Below are positions 52,538-61,973 of a DNA stretch of 64,000 bases, piece after piece (the stretch's first letter is position 1; every line of letters starts with the position of its first letter). Both the position numbers and the translations under genes were made by a program. The stretch lies in the NCBI GenBank assembly GCA_964653235.1, contig CAZZCP010000002.1, positions 17,563 through 81,562 of the forward strand, in the 5' to 3' direction. The notes under the pieces were generated by a model. It saw only the letters and a program-made list of their open reading frames with translations, was not told the DNA's origin and ran no database searches. This DNA comes from CAZZCP01 sp964653235. GTDB lineage: Bacteria > Bdellovibrionota > Bdellovibrionia > Bdellovibrionales > UBA840.

Positions 52538-53902
52538 ATGAGTATTCACGCAATTGTTCTCGCTGCAGGAAAAGGAACGAGAATGAAATCTCCTCTACCG
52601 AAAGTTCTTCACCCTGTTGCTGGCGTGCCGATGATTTCTTATGTATTATCTGCGTTGCGTTCTATGGGGACCAAAGAGATTCGGGTTGTCGTTGGCCATG
52701 GATCGGATTTGGTAAAATCAAATGTTGAGCCACTGGGAGCACAAACTTTTTTGCAAGAAGAGCAACTTGGAACTGCCCACGCTGTATCGGCTGCCAAGCC
52801 TGAAGAGCTCGATGGTGATGTTTTGATTTTAAACGGAGATCATCCATTGATTCAGATGGAAGATCTACAAAAATTCTATACTGCTTTTCAAGAAAGCGAA
52901 GCCTCTTTAGCATTGATGACAGCTGATTTGGAAGAGCCTGGAGCTTTTGGCCGTGTGATTCGCCACAAAACTGAACTTCGAGCTATCGTCGAAGCAAAAC
53001 ATGCTAGTCCTGAAACTTTAAAAATCAAAGAGATCAATACCGGAATTTATTTGCTAAAAAGTGGAGTGCTAAAAGAGTATTTACCGCAAATCGAAATGCA
53101 TCCAGAAAAGCAAGAATACTATCTAACCGACTTAATTGAAATTGCTCATGAGAATCATTTAAAAATGTTGGCCTATAAATCAAATTCGAGAGTGGCCTTT
53201 GGAGTGAACACTCAAGAAGAGCTGGCTAAGGCGACAAAGTCTTTGTTTCAAGCAAAAAGCAAAAGCTTGATGCAAGAAGGTGTTGTGATTGTCGACCCAA
53301 GCAACACCTATATTGAGCCCACAGCCACAATCGGTACGGGCAGTGTAGTCTATCCTGGAGCCTATGTACGAGGTCTTTCGAATATTGGCAGTTTTTGTGT
53401 ACTGGAGCCCAATGTTCAGATCATCAATTCTGACATAGAAGACAGCGTGCAAATTCGTGCTGGATCTTATTTAGAAGATGCAAAGGTGAGCAAGAAGGCT
53501 GTTATCGGTCCTTATGCTCGTTTGCGTCCAGAGACTGAAATTGGTGAGTCAGCAAGAATTGGTAACTTTGTTGAGTTGAAGAAAACAAAATTCGGTAAAG
53601 AGTCCAAAGCAAATCATTTGACCTATCTTGGTGATGCAGAAATTGGTGAAAACGTAAATATTGGTTGTGGAACCATCACTTGCAATTACGCCGCAGATAA
53701 AAAGAAGTACAAAACTAAGATTGGCGATGGCAGCTTTGTGGGGAGTGATACACAGTTTGTGGCCCCTGTTACTGTTGGCAAAAATGCAATTATTGGTTCT
53801 GGTTCTACCATTACTAAAGATGTTCCTGATGATGCTTTGGCTGTAGCTCGCGGCAAGCAGTTTATCAAAGAGGCATATGCAAAGAAATACCTAAAGGATT
53901 AA
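52538..53902 (+). CDS. glmU: Bifunctional GlcNAc-1-P uridyltransferase/GlcN-1-P acetyltransferase
   Basis: 454 residues from the ATG at 52538 (AAGGTGG upstream). LAAGKGTRMKSPLPKVLH is the pyrophosphorylase signature; residues beyond ~250 form a left-handed beta-helix of hexapeptide repeats, with the acetyltransferase site around GNFVELKKTKFG and CGTITCNYA. It makes UDP-GlcNAc, the precursor for the Mur pathway and LPS. It is one base from glmS, giving two steps of the pathway in one operon. Confidence 0.95.
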   Translation: MSIHAIVLAAGKGTRMKSPLPKVLHPVAGVPMISYVLSALRSMGTKEIRVVVGHGSDLVKSNVEPLGAQTFLQEEQLGTAHAVSAAKPEELDGDVLILNGDHPLIQMEDLQKFYTAFQESEASLALMTADLEEPGAFGRVIRHKTELRAIVEAKHASPETLKIKEINTGIYLLKSGVLKEYLPQIEMHPEKQEYYLTDLIEIAHENHLKMLAYKSNSRVAFGVNTQEELAKATKSLFQAKSKSLMQEGVVIVDPSNTYIEPTATIGTGSVVYPGAYVRGLSNIGSFCVLEPNVQIINSDIEDSVQIRAGSYLEDAKVSKKAVIGPYARLRPETEIGESARIGNFVELKKTKFGKESKANHLTYLGDAEIGENVNIGCGTITCNYAADKKKYKTKIGDGSFVGSDTQFVAPVTVGKNAIIGSGSTITKDVPDDALAVARGKQFIKEAYAKKYLKD

Positions 53903-53903
53903 T

Positions 53904-55727
53904 ATGTGTGGAATCATTGGTTACTTTGGAAAGCAAAATCCAAAAGATGTTATATTTACCGGTTTAAAAAAATTAGAGTACCGCGGCTATGACAGTGCAG
54001 GCGTAGCTATTTTAGACCGGGGAAAATTTCGTAGACTGCGAGCAGAGGGAAAACTGGTAAATCTTCAATCAAAATTGAAAGATGAAAAATTTGATGGCTC
54101 GATCGGAATTGGCCACACTCGCTGGGCTACTCATGGGATTCCTTCTGAGAGAAACGCCCATCCTCACAATGTAGGGCAAACAACCATTGTTCATAACGGC
54201 ATTATTGAAAACTATCAAGAGATTCGCGATGCACTTCTTAAACTGGGGGCCAATATTGATTCAGATACAGACTCTGAACTGATTGCACACTTAGTAGAAG
54301 AGAAAATGCAAACGGCCAAAGATTTAAAAATAGCAGTCGATGAAGTCATTCCTCATTTGCGAGGGGCTTACTCGATTGTAGCTGTAAATGAAAAAGAACC
54401 TGAGAACATGGTCGCATTTAAAAATGGGCCGCCATTGATTCTTGGGCTGGGACAAAACGAAGTAATTGTGGCATCAGATCTTCAAGCCATTTTACCCTAC
54501 ACCAATCGAGTTGTTTTTTTAGAAGATTTGCAAGTCGCCTATATTCGTAAAAACGAAGTCGATGTCTTCTCTGCCAATGGTTTTCCGATTGAACCTGAAA
54601 TTCAAGAACTCGATGACTCACATGAGTCGGCAGAAAAGCATGGCTTTCCTCACTTTATGCTCAAAGAGATCTATGAGCAGCCTCGAGTTGTTGCTGCGGC
54701 AATGGACCCACATATTGATTTAGAAAAATTGACGATTTCTCTAAAAGGCTTTCAAGAACAAGAGCTCAAAAACTATGAAAGGCTCTTTTTTATTGCCTGT
54801 GGTACCAGTTACTATGCAGCTCTTTATGGAGAGTATCTTATTGAAAAATTCGCTAAACTTCCAGTAGAGGTCGAGTTTGCTTCAGAGTTTCGCTATCGTG
54901 AGCCTGTGATGCCAAAGAATTCACTGGTAATTGTGATTTCACAAAGTGGAGAAACAGCAGACACTTTGGCAGGACTTCGTTTGGCAAAAGAGCAAGGCGC
55001 TGATGTATTGAGTATTTGCAATGTAAAGAATTCGAGTATAGATCGAGAAGCCAAATACAAACTCTATATGAATGCAGATGCTGAAATAGGGGTTGCCTCA
55101 ACCAAGGCTCTGACGGCGACGATGACAATTTTAAATTTGTTCGCACTCAAACTGGGACGATTGCGAGACAAACTTTCTGAAGCTGAAGAGAAAGACTATT
55201 TGCGCTCTCTACAAGCCATGCCATCGCAAATTGAAAAAGTTTTGGCTTATGATAAATATTTCTCGCAAGCTGCAGATACGCTCAAAGAATACCGAGGCTT
55301 TTTGTATATCGGCCGTGGAGTGAGTTTTCCTATGGCTCTTGAGGGAGCGCTGAAGCTCAAAGAGCTGGCTTATATGCACGCCGAAGGCTATGCCGCAGGT
55401 GAAATGAAACATGGCCCAATCGCCCTTGTCGATGAGCGAATGGCAATTGTTGTTGTTGCTCCTGAGGATGATGTTTACGAAAAAACTCTAAGCAATCTTG
55501 AGGAAGTTCGTGCACGCGGCGGGCAAATCATCTCGATTGGCACAGGTAAAAATGAAAAACTAGAGAAGCTCAGTCAGCACTATCTCTCCTTGCCTAAGAG
55601 CTCATGGAATCTCAATCCGATTTTGACAGTGGTCCCACTGCAGTTGATGGCATACCATGTTGCAGACAGTCTTGGCTTTGATGTAGACCAGCCGCGAAAC
55701 TTGGCAAAGTCTGTGACCGTTGAGTAA
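53904..55727 (+). CDS. glmS: Glutamine--fructose-6-phosphate aminotransferase
   Basis: A 607-residue enzyme. The N-terminus MCGIIGYFG supplies the nucleophile Cys after Met removal; GHTRWATHG and DTDSE belong to the glutaminase. Two SIS domains (FIACGTSYYAA, ISQSGETADTL) and the C-terminal NLAKSVTVE bind the sugar phosphate. It makes glucosamine-6-phosphate, the first step toward UDP-GlcNAc. Translated directly after glmU. Confidence 0.96.
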   Translation: MCGIIGYFGKQNPKDVIFTGLKKLEYRGYDSAGVAILDRGKFRRLRAEGKLVNLQSKLKDEKFDGSIGIGHTRWATHGIPSERNAHPHNVGQTTIVHNGIIENYQEIRDALLKLGANIDSDTDSELIAHLVEEKMQTAKDLKIAVDEVIPHLRGAYSIVAVNEKEPENMVAFKNGPPLILGLGQNEVIVASDLQAILPYTNRVVFLEDLQVAYIRKNEVDVFSANGFPIEPEIQELDDSHESAEKHGFPHFMLKEIYEQPRVVAAAMDPHIDLEKLTISLKGFQEQELKNYERLFFIACGTSYYAALYGEYLIEKFAKLPVEVEFASEFRYREPVMPKNSLVIVISQSGETADTLAGLRLAKEQGADVLSICNVKNSSIDREAKYKLYMNADAEIGVASTKALTATMTILNLFALKLGRLRDKLSEAEEKDYLRSLQAMPSQIEKVLAYDKYFSQAADTLKEYRGFLYIGRGVSFPMALEGALKLKELAYMHAEGYAAGEMKHGPIALVDERMAIVVVAPEDDVYEKTLSNLEEVRARGGQIISIGTGKNEKLEKLSQHYLSLPKSSWNLNPILTVVPLQLMAYHVADSLGFDVDQPRNLAKSVTVE

Positions 55728-55785
55728 TTTTTATGTTTTTTGAGTTACTCATGGATTTCTAGCAAACAGCTCGTATAAGAACTGC

Positions 55786-56475
55786 ATGCGACAGATGTTT
55801 TTTTTATTGATATTTTCCTCTGTTTCTTATGCAGATCTTTGTAGCCACGAGTTTCAGGATGTGGCTTTTCGAAATGCTTGGGATTTTTTGATGCACAAAG
55901 AGCGCCCCGACTTTTTCAGCCTGGGTGTGCGCCACCCAGAGACCCTGGGGCAACACTCACTGCGCCTCGAGCATCTCACAAGAATTTTCTTTTCTAGACT
56001 TGAAGTGCAGGCCTTTGTCCATCCTAGAGGGGAGAAGCTCAAAAAGGTCGATCGTGAATTTTTAGAAGAGTCGGCATTGATGTCGAAATACCATCATATA
56101 GGTGAATCGACTCGAAATGGTAAAACGGAACATGAAAATCTTCTGGCTTTACTAAGAAGAGGGAGTCAAGAAAAAGAAATCCTCTATGATCTTTTGATTG
56201 AATTTAAATATGGTATTTCACCTAGAAGAGATGTTTTAAATGATCTCGATGTCATTTTAACCTTTGTTGAAGCTATGCGATGGATAGCCAAAGGAGAAGA
56301 TGCAGATGCATTATCTGTCTTCTTTCAAAAAACTCAAAAAGCGATTCAAAATGATTTTATGAAGCCTCTTTTCTCAAAGCTTCTTCAAGAATTCCAAGAT
56401 GGAATTCTAAAAGATCCCTACGCCAGATATGAAGAGCTGTTGCGAGAATTCCCAATTCAAGATTTTATCGATTGA
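55786..56475 (+). CDS. Hypothetical exported protein
   Basis: A 229-residue protein with a signal peptide (MRQMFFLLIFSSVSYA, cleaved before DLCSHEF). The mature protein is helical with several His residues (HSLRLEHLTRIFF, KYHHIGEST, TEHENLL), which could bind a metal, but no HD or other known motif is complete. It begins 58 bases after glmS with no terminator between. Confidence 0.65.
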   Translation: MRQMFFLLIFSSVSYADLCSHEFQDVAFRNAWDFLMHKERPDFFSLGVRHPETLGQHSLRLEHLTRIFFSRLEVQAFVHPRGEKLKKVDREFLEESALMSKYHHIGESTRNGKTEHENLLALLRRGSQEKEILYDLLIEFKYGISPRRDVLNDLDVILTFVEAMRWIAKGEDADALSVFFQKTQKAIQNDFMKPLFSKLLQEFQDGILKDPYARYEELLREFPIQDFID

Positions 56476-56614
56476 TTTTTTTGTTTCAACTGAATATTCG
56501 CTTTAAAGCGAGTCACGCATACTAAGATAAGAATAGACTTCATTTTTTTGGTTTAGTTCTGTTTAGGTCTAGCCGAACAAATGGCCAACAATAAATCTCA
56601 ACAAGGAGAGCTTA

Positions 56615-57007
56615 ATGGAAGCACTTAAAAAGTATGCTCAATTTAGTGGTCGCGCCAGTCGTAATGAATTTTGGATGTTTTTTCTTTTTTATGTTCTTGG
56701 TGCAGCTGGAGCAATGTTTGTAGATGTACTAATGGGAAATGTGGGAGAAGCAGGTGGAATTCCTATTATTTATAGCCTATTTATTATTGCGATGATTGTT
56801 CCTTATTTGGCAGTAGCAGTTCGCAGGTTTCATGATATCAACCGCAGTGGCTGGTCGGTATTGATTACCTTGGTACCACTTATAGGTGCAGTGTTGTTCT
56901 TGATTGGAATGGTAATGAAGGGAACAGAAGGTCAAAACAAATACGGTCCTGACCCTTTAAGAGAAGGAATAGCTGATTCTCATTCAGCCCAACAAGTTGC
57001 ATCTTAA
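56615..57007 (+). CDS. DUF805 membrane protein
   Basis: A 130-residue protein with AAGGAGAG before the ATG. The DUF805 pattern is clear: FSGRASRNEFWMFFLF at the N-terminus, then VRRFHDINRSGWSVLI and QNKYGPDP at the C-terminus, with four membrane helices between. Proteins of this family (YhaH/YhaI) are small inner-membrane proteins of uncertain role. It stands alone. Confidence 0.9.
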   Translation: MEALKKYAQFSGRASRNEFWMFFLFYVLGAAGAMFVDVLMGNVGEAGGIPIIYSLFIIAMIVPYLAVAVRRFHDINRSGWSVLITLVPLIGAVLFLIGMVMKGTEGQNKYGPDPLREGIADSHSAQQVAS

Positions 57008-57054
57008 GATGTTTGAGTTTTCGTCTTCTACTAAGGTCTAAATCTCATCTTTTT

Positions 57055-58425
57055 TCATTCACTAAAGCTAAGGGTCTGAACTTGTGTTTGGACCTTACTC
57101 GTGTTTAAAAACGGATGTTCTTTGAATACTTTTTGAGCTCTAGCAATTTGGGCTTCTTTTTTATCTGCCTTTTTCATCTTTCTTTTGGTTTCAAGAGGAG
57201 GAAAAAGCCCAAAATTGATATTGGTTGGTTGAAAATTTTCTTTCTCTTCTTGGGTAATTGCAAACAACAGCGAACCAAGAGCCGTTTCTCTAGCAGGGGC
57301 TTTCATCGGCATATCTTGCATCTTTTGATGTAAAAAGTGGGCTACCAAAAATCCTGTACAGGTGGATTCAAAGTAGCCTTCTACACCTGTGATTTGGCCG
57401 GCAAAATACAGATTTGGATCTTTGCAACTTGAGAGATCTGAGTTCAATAGTTTGGGGCTGTTGATGTAGAGATTGCGGTGAATACTGCCAAGTTTTAAAA
57501 ACTCTGCCTCCTCGAGGCCAGGAATCATGCGAAAGATTCTTTTTTGTTCGCCATAGGCCATCTTAGTTTGAAATCCGACCATATTAAATGCAGTAGCTGC
57601 TCTGTTGTCTTGTCTCAGTTGCACGATTGCATATTCGTTTTCACCTGTAATTGGATTACGTAAGCCTTTCGGGCTCATTGGACCAAAACGTGGAGTCTCA
57701 TCTCCGCGCCGAACCAATTCTTCAATCGGTAAGCAGGCATCAAAGTAAGGTGTATCTTGTTCAAAGTTTTTGGCCTCAACCACTCGAGCTGCTTTGATCT
57801 CTTCAATCAAATTGTAATATTGCTCTTTGTTCAGTGGGCAGTTGTAATAATCAGCGGTGCCTTTATCCCAGCGAGAGGCCTTCCAAGCAATCTTATCATT
57901 AATTGTATCGGCATCGAGAATCGGAGCAATGGCATCAAAAAAATACAAAAACTCACCGCCAAAGTGCTCTTGCATGCTTTTTGCCAATGACTCATCAGTG
58001 AGTGGGCCAGTAGCAATCACCGTAGGACGGGGGACTTGGTCTAAGCTCTCCACGACTTTATTGTGTATAGTAATCTTGGGATGATTTTGAACTTCTTTGG
58101 TGACGAGTTCAGAAAAGACTTCACGGTCAACTCCCAAGGCCATACCGGCAGGAACTCGGGCTTCATAAGCAGCTTTTAATATAAAAGAATTGTATTTTTC
58201 AGCCTCCCACTTGAGTTGACCTGGGGCTGCATAATCCATCGTCGAGCCAAAAGAGTTTGAGCACACCAGTTCGGCAAAATTAGAGCTCTTATGTGCAGGA
58301 GTTTGTTTCTTTCCTCGCATTTCGTAGAGATGCACCTCATAATTCATAGATGCCAGCTGAAGAGCGCACTCTGATCCTGCTAGTCCTGCACCGACAATAT
58401 GAATTGGCAAATTTTTTAAGCTCAT
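57055..58425 (-). CDS. trmFO: Folate-dependent tRNA (uracil-54-C5)-methyltransferase TrmFO
   Basis: 456 residues from the ATG at 58425 (AGGAG upstream); the frame extends 30 codons upstream into the divergent gene and is not used. HIVGAGLAGSECALQLA binds FAD, SSNFAELVCSNSF is the TrmFO signature with its Cys, and TGVEGYFEST lies near the end. It makes m5U54 in the T loop using methylene-tetrahydrofolate. Its start is only 13 bases from the divergent DUF721 gene start. Confidence 0.94.
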   Translation of the reverse strand: MSLKNLPIHIVGAGLAGSECALQLASMNYEVHLYEMRGKKQTPAHKSSNFAELVCSNSFGSTMDYAAPGQLKWEAEKYNSFILKAAYEARVPAGMALGVDREVFSELVTKEVQNHPKITIHNKVVESLDQVPRPTVIATGPLTDESLAKSMQEHFGGEFLYFFDAIAPILDADTINDKIAWKASRWDKGTADYYNCPLNKEQYYNLIEEIKAARVVEAKNFEQDTPYFDACLPIEELVRRGDETPRFGPMSPKGLRNPITGENEYAIVQLRQDNRAATAFNMVGFQTKMAYGEQKRIFRMIPGLEEAEFLKLGSIHRNLYINSPKLLNSDLSSCKDPNLYFAGQITGVEGYFESTCTGFLVAHFLHQKMQDMPMKAPARETALGSLLFAITQEEKENFQPTNINFGLFPPLETKRKMKKADKKEAQIARAQKVFKEHPFLNTSKVQTQVQTLSFSE

Positions 58426-58438
58426 GCTATCTACTCCT

Positions 58439-58816
58439 ATGGCCAAAAAAAACAAAAGAAAGTCTGATTTACAAACTTCTGACACAGTCCTACAAGCGAT
58501 CTTAGGAAATAGCAAGCACCCCTTAGCAAGGCAGTTTCAACGATGGAAGCTTTGGCACAAATGGCCCGAAATAGTAGGAAAGAATCTCGCGAATGTATCT
58601 GAGCCAGTAGGCCTCTACAATGATACTCTCTGGGTTTGGGTCAAGAATTCAACGTGGATGCAAGAATTGCAATTTATCAAAAAACCAATTTGTGACAAAG
58701 TAAATCAACATGTGGGAGAAGCCTTTGTTAAGCAGGTTCGCTTTACACTGGATCGCAAATCCGTTCCCAAACTTTCAGAAAGCTCTCCGGATTTACGTAA
58801 TTTCCTTTCCAAATAA
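58439..58816 (+). CDS. DUF721/DciA-like protein
   Basis: 125 residues from the ATG at 58439. WPEIVGKNLANVSEPVGLYN and LWVWVKNSTWMQELQF are the DUF721 pattern (W-x-x-I-VG ... L-V-V-x-x-S-x-W-x-x-E-L). DciA proteins of this family load the replicative helicase in many bacteria lacking DnaC. A basic N-terminus (AKKNKRKSD) precedes the domain. Its 3' end overlaps the convergent M23 peptidase gene by 74 bases, which constrains both proteins. Confidence 0.82.
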   Translation: MAKKNKRKSDLQTSDTVLQAILGNSKHPLARQFQRWKLWHKWPEIVGKNLANVSEPVGLYNDTLWVWVKNSTWMQELQFIKKPICDKVNQHVGEAFVKQVRFTLDRKSVPKLSESSPDLRNFLSK

Positions 58817-59627
58817 TTTCCCAGTGTAGGTGCGGGGCCTCCACTCTACCTGTACCACCAGTGAGAGCAATTTCTTGGCCCCTTTTTACTTTTTGTCCGT
58901 TTTGAACCAAAAACTTACTAAGGTGTAAATAGCGAGAAAAGAACCCCCCTCCATGATGAATTAAAAGCGTGTTTCCTGGCACCAAGAGTTCTTCTGAAAG
59001 TACTACTTTACCACTAGCGACACTGCGAATTTTTTTGGGAGAGCGAGCCCTTAGGTCAACTCCCGAATGGTGATAGATTTTACCATTGGGTAGAGTTCTT
59101 TTGGCGGCAAATTTGGATACGCGAAAAGATTTCAAAGGAGCTTGCCAACAATCGAGATCGGGTTTGCCCTCTGAAATTTGATAGAGTTTTTGAATTTTTA
59201 ACCTATCCTGCTTTTTTCTCTCTTCATCTGCCACGAGTTTTTTCCATCGACTGGCAGGAATACGAAGTTCTGCAGAAACCTTGTTTTCTTTTTTATTTAA
59301 AACCACATACTGCCTTTGCCAGATAATTTCTTGCTGTCCCCAAAAAGAGAAAAAAGGGTTTTTAGACTCTAAAAATTGGTGAATCAAGCGAAAGCGGCTG
59401 CCATAGAGTCCTGCCCCAGCAAAAGCTTTGTCTTTGATGTAAGTGAACTCTTTACCATCTAAAAACATTCTGGTTTTTTGGTCCCAGGAAATGAAAAGAA
59501 CTTCACCCAAGCGAAAACTGGTTTGCGGAAAAATCGCTTTGTCTTCACGAATATCAAAAAAAGAAAGAGGTTGGGGTAGAGCCAACAATAGCACTAGTGC
59601 GAAGAATAGGACTTTCTTGATTTGCAT
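58743..59627 (-). CDS. Exported M23 (LytM) peptidase
   Basis: A 294-residue protein with a signal segment (MQIKKVLFFALVLLLALPQP). The C-terminal M23 domain has HHSGVD (His187, Asp191), RYLHL (His235) and APHLHWE (His266, His268), so the zinc and catalytic residues are all present and it should be active on peptidoglycan crosslinks. The N-terminal ~150 residues look like a beta-rich cell-wall or inhibitor domain. The gene shares 74 bases with the opposite dciA-like gene. Confidence 0.9.
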   Translation of the reverse strand: MQIKKVLFFALVLLLALPQPLSFFDIREDKAIFPQTSFRLGEVLFISWDQKTRMFLDGKEFTYIKDKAFAGAGLYGSRFRLIHQFLESKNPFFSFWGQQEIIWQRQYVVLNKKENKVSAELRIPASRWKKLVADEERKKQDRLKIQKLYQISEGKPDLDCWQAPLKSFRVSKFAAKRTLPNGKIYHHSGVDLRARSPKKIRSVASGKVVLSEELLVPGNTLLIHHGGGFFSRYLHLSKFLVQNGQKVKRGQEIALTGGTGRVEAPHLHWEIIWKGNYVNPESFLKVWERICDPV

Positions 59628-59663
59628 AATTTTAGAGTAACATAAAATTTCAGAGTCTCAAGT

Positions 59664-60461
59664 CTACTTTTCTGTGGTTTGAATAGACTCTCGAATCAAG
59701 CCTTTGATTTGATTGTTGTTACCGGAATTGCCAAGAAGTCTCTTGAGTTCATAATGTAGACTTGGATCATTGATCAGTGCTCCTAGTGTTCCTGTGCCTT
59801 TGTCGATTTTACTCAAGATACTGTTAACACGAAGTAAAGAGTCATCAATTTCAGATTGATTGATTTTTTTCATCAAACTATCGGTGCTATCTACACTTGA
59901 TTTCAGAGAATAGCTTGCCAGTTTTAAATTGCTCATGATTTCTTTGAGTTCGCCATTGCCATTGATATCATAGAGCATTTTGTTTACCTGCTGAAGAATA
60001 TCAAAAACTCGGCTTAACTCATCGGCACGTTCTGTGATGGTTGAGAACAAATCGCCACCTTCTTCTGGCTGTATAAATTCACCATCAAGAAGAGCGGAGC
60101 CAGCATCTGTGCCTTGAGAGATATAAATATACTTATCTCCCAGAGCGCCTTGGGTGCGTACACCTGCACGAGAAGTATCTTGAATTCTATGTTGAAATTC
60201 TTTAAGAATCTCCATTGAAAGTATTAGTTTTTCGCTTTGATCATCAAAATCGATTCTAGTAATATTGCCAACAGGAATTCCCATTAATTGTACTACACTA
60301 CCAGGTCTTAGACCTTTTACATCTTTAAACTTAGATTTCAAAATATAGGTCGAATCAAACATACTTTGGTTGCCACCAATAACAAAAATAACAAGTGTGA
60401 AGGCGATCAGGCCAACAAACAAAAAGATTCCTGTTTTAACTCCTTTATTATTTGTATCCAT
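59664..60461 (-). CDS. mlaD: MlaD-type MCE-domain protein
   Basis: 265 residues from the ATG at 60461. One N-terminal membrane helix (TGIFLFVGLIAFTLVIFVIGG) is followed by an MCE domain (FKDVKGLRPGSVVQLMGIPVG). The C-terminal ~130 residues are helical with Ser/Thr/Leu heptads, longer than the ~180-residue E. coli MlaD. It forms the periplasmic substrate-binding ring of the phospholipid transporter. It overlaps mlaF by 14 bases. Confidence 0.9.
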   Translation of the reverse strand: MDTNNKGVKTGIFLFVGLIAFTLVIFVIGGNQSMFDSTYILKSKFKDVKGLRPGSVVQLMGIPVGNITRIDFDDQSEKLILSMEILKEFQHRIQDTSRAGVRTQGALGDKYIYISQGTDAGSALLDGEFIQPEEGGDLFSTITERADELSRVFDILQQVNKMLYDINGNGELKEIMSNLKLASYSLKSSVDSTDSLMKKINQSEIDDSLLRVNSILSKIDKGTGTLGALINDPSLHYELKRLLGNSGNNNQIKGLIRESIQTTEK

Positions 60462-61194
60462 GTTGCACGATCTCCCCATCTATAAATTGTTGAATCAAAC
60501 CAGCTTTTCCTTCTTTTAGCTCCTCCACAGTACCTATCGCGGCAATAAGACCTTCATTGAGAATCGCAATTCGGTCGCAAACGGCAAAGGCACTTGGCAT
60601 ATCGTGAGTCACTAAAATCGAAGTGACTCCCAACTTTTTCAGTTTCAGAATATTTTCTTGAATTCTTTTGGTGTTGAACGGATCTAGGCCTGCAGTGGGT
60701 TCATCAAAGAGAATAATCTCTGGGTCCATGATGATTGAACGAGATAAGCCCATTCTCTTTTGCATTCCTCCTGAAAGGCTAGAAGGATAAAGACCTTCTG
60801 TTCCTTCGAGACCAAAACTCTTAAGTGTATTTAAGACTTTCTTCTCGATCTCTTCTTCTGATAAATCTGTATGGTTTCGCAATGGATAGGCTAGATTTTC
60901 ATAAACTGACATTGAATCAAAAAGGGCTCCATTTTGAAATACATAAGATACATTTTTGCGAATATCGATAAGATCTTCTTCTTCAAATCGGGTGATATCT
61001 CTTCCTTTGATACTTATGCTTCCCTCATCTGCTTTTTCAAGTCCAATCAAACTGCGTAGAATCACACTTTTACCTGAACCAGATCCTCCGATTAAGCCAA
61101 GGCACTCACCTTCATTTACAGTAAAGCTGACTCCGCGGTGAACCACCTTAGGGCCATATGATTTTTTAAAATTATTGACTTTAATTACTTCCAT
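60448..61194 (-). CDS. mlaF: Phospholipid transporter ATPase MlaF
   Basis: 248 residues from the ATG at 61194. Walker A is GGSGSGKS, the Q-loop is VFQNGALFDSMSV, the ABC signature is LSGGMQKRMGLSR, and Walker B is IILFDEPTAGLDP, all in MlaF-like form. It powers lipid transport by MlaE/MlaD. It overlaps mlaE by 10 bases. Confidence 0.93.
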   Translation of the reverse strand: MEVIKVNNFKKSYGPKVVHRGVSFTVNEGECLGLIGGSGSGKSVILRSLIGLEKADEGSISIKGRDITRFEEEDLIDIRKNVSYVFQNGALFDSMSVYENLAYPLRNHTDLSEEEIEKKVLNTLKSFGLEGTEGLYPSSLSGGMQKRMGLSRSIIMDPEIILFDEPTAGLDPFNTKRIQENILKLKKLGVTSILVTHDMPSAFAVCDRIAILNEGLIAAIGTVEELKEGKAGLIQQFIDGEIVQHGYK

Positions 61195-61973
61195 CGCAGC
61201 ACAATCCAAAAAACTTTAGTGATGATAAAATTAAAAATAAACAATAAAATCGAACTCGTCACAACGGCTTTGGTTGTGGCGATTCCAACACCTCTTGTAC
61301 CAGCACCAACATTCAAACCAAAATAACAACTCGTAGTTGCAATGAGCATCGCAAAGAGAATCGGTTTGATGGTTCCTAAAATTACATCAGATAGGATAAT
61401 TGTATCGACCACCTTTCTATTGTAAAACAATGGATCAAGACCAAGCTCTACCATGCCAATCAACATACTGCTCCAGATTCCAGCCAAGGTAGCAAAAGCA
61501 GTAACTATAGGAAGGGCTATCAATAGTGCTAAAAAACGAGGAACGATAATTTTTTGTAAGGGCGAAGTTCCTAAGGCTCGAATCGCATCAATCTGTTGTG
61601 TAACAACCATCGATCCAATCTCAGAAGCAAATCCAGCTCCTACTCGACCTGCGACAACCAGACTCGTAAATGCAGGCCCCAATTCACGTACAATGGATAA
61701 AGAAACAATTTTTGGTACGTATTGCTTTCCTCCAAATTTTTCTAGACCCAATCCAAATTGCATAGCCATTACCATTCCAGTACTAATAGCGGTAACAAGA
61801 ATCAAAGACATAGAAAGGATACCGACTTGATGAATTTGGTCAGAGACAAGTGACCATTCAATCTTTTCACGAAATAAACTGCGAAAAATTTGAATTTGCA
61901 AATTTCCAATTCCGCCAAGAACAAAGAAAAACTGAGAGCCATAAAAGCTAAATTGTTGTAACACATCTTGCAT
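61185..61973 (-). CDS. mlaE: Phospholipid transporter permease MlaE
   Basis: A 262-residue membrane protein. SIVRELGPAFTSLVVAGRVG and GTSPLQKIIVPRFLA are conserved MlaE motifs, with five to six membrane helices. It forms the inner-membrane channel of the MCE transporter. The ATG overlaps the upstream lipoprotein stop (TAATG). Confidence 0.93.
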   Translation of the reverse strand: MQDVLQQFSFYGSQFFFVLGGIGNLQIQIFRSLFREKIEWSLVSDQIHQVGILSMSLILVTAISTGMVMAMQFGLGLEKFGGKQYVPKIVSLSIVRELGPAFTSLVVAGRVGAGFASEIGSMVVTQQIDAIRALGTSPLQKIIVPRFLALLIALPIVTAFATLAGIWSSMLIGMVELGLDPLFYNRKVVDTIILSDVILGTIKPILFAMLIATTSCYFGLNVGAGTRGVGIATTKAVVTSSILLFIFNFIITKVFWIVLRWK

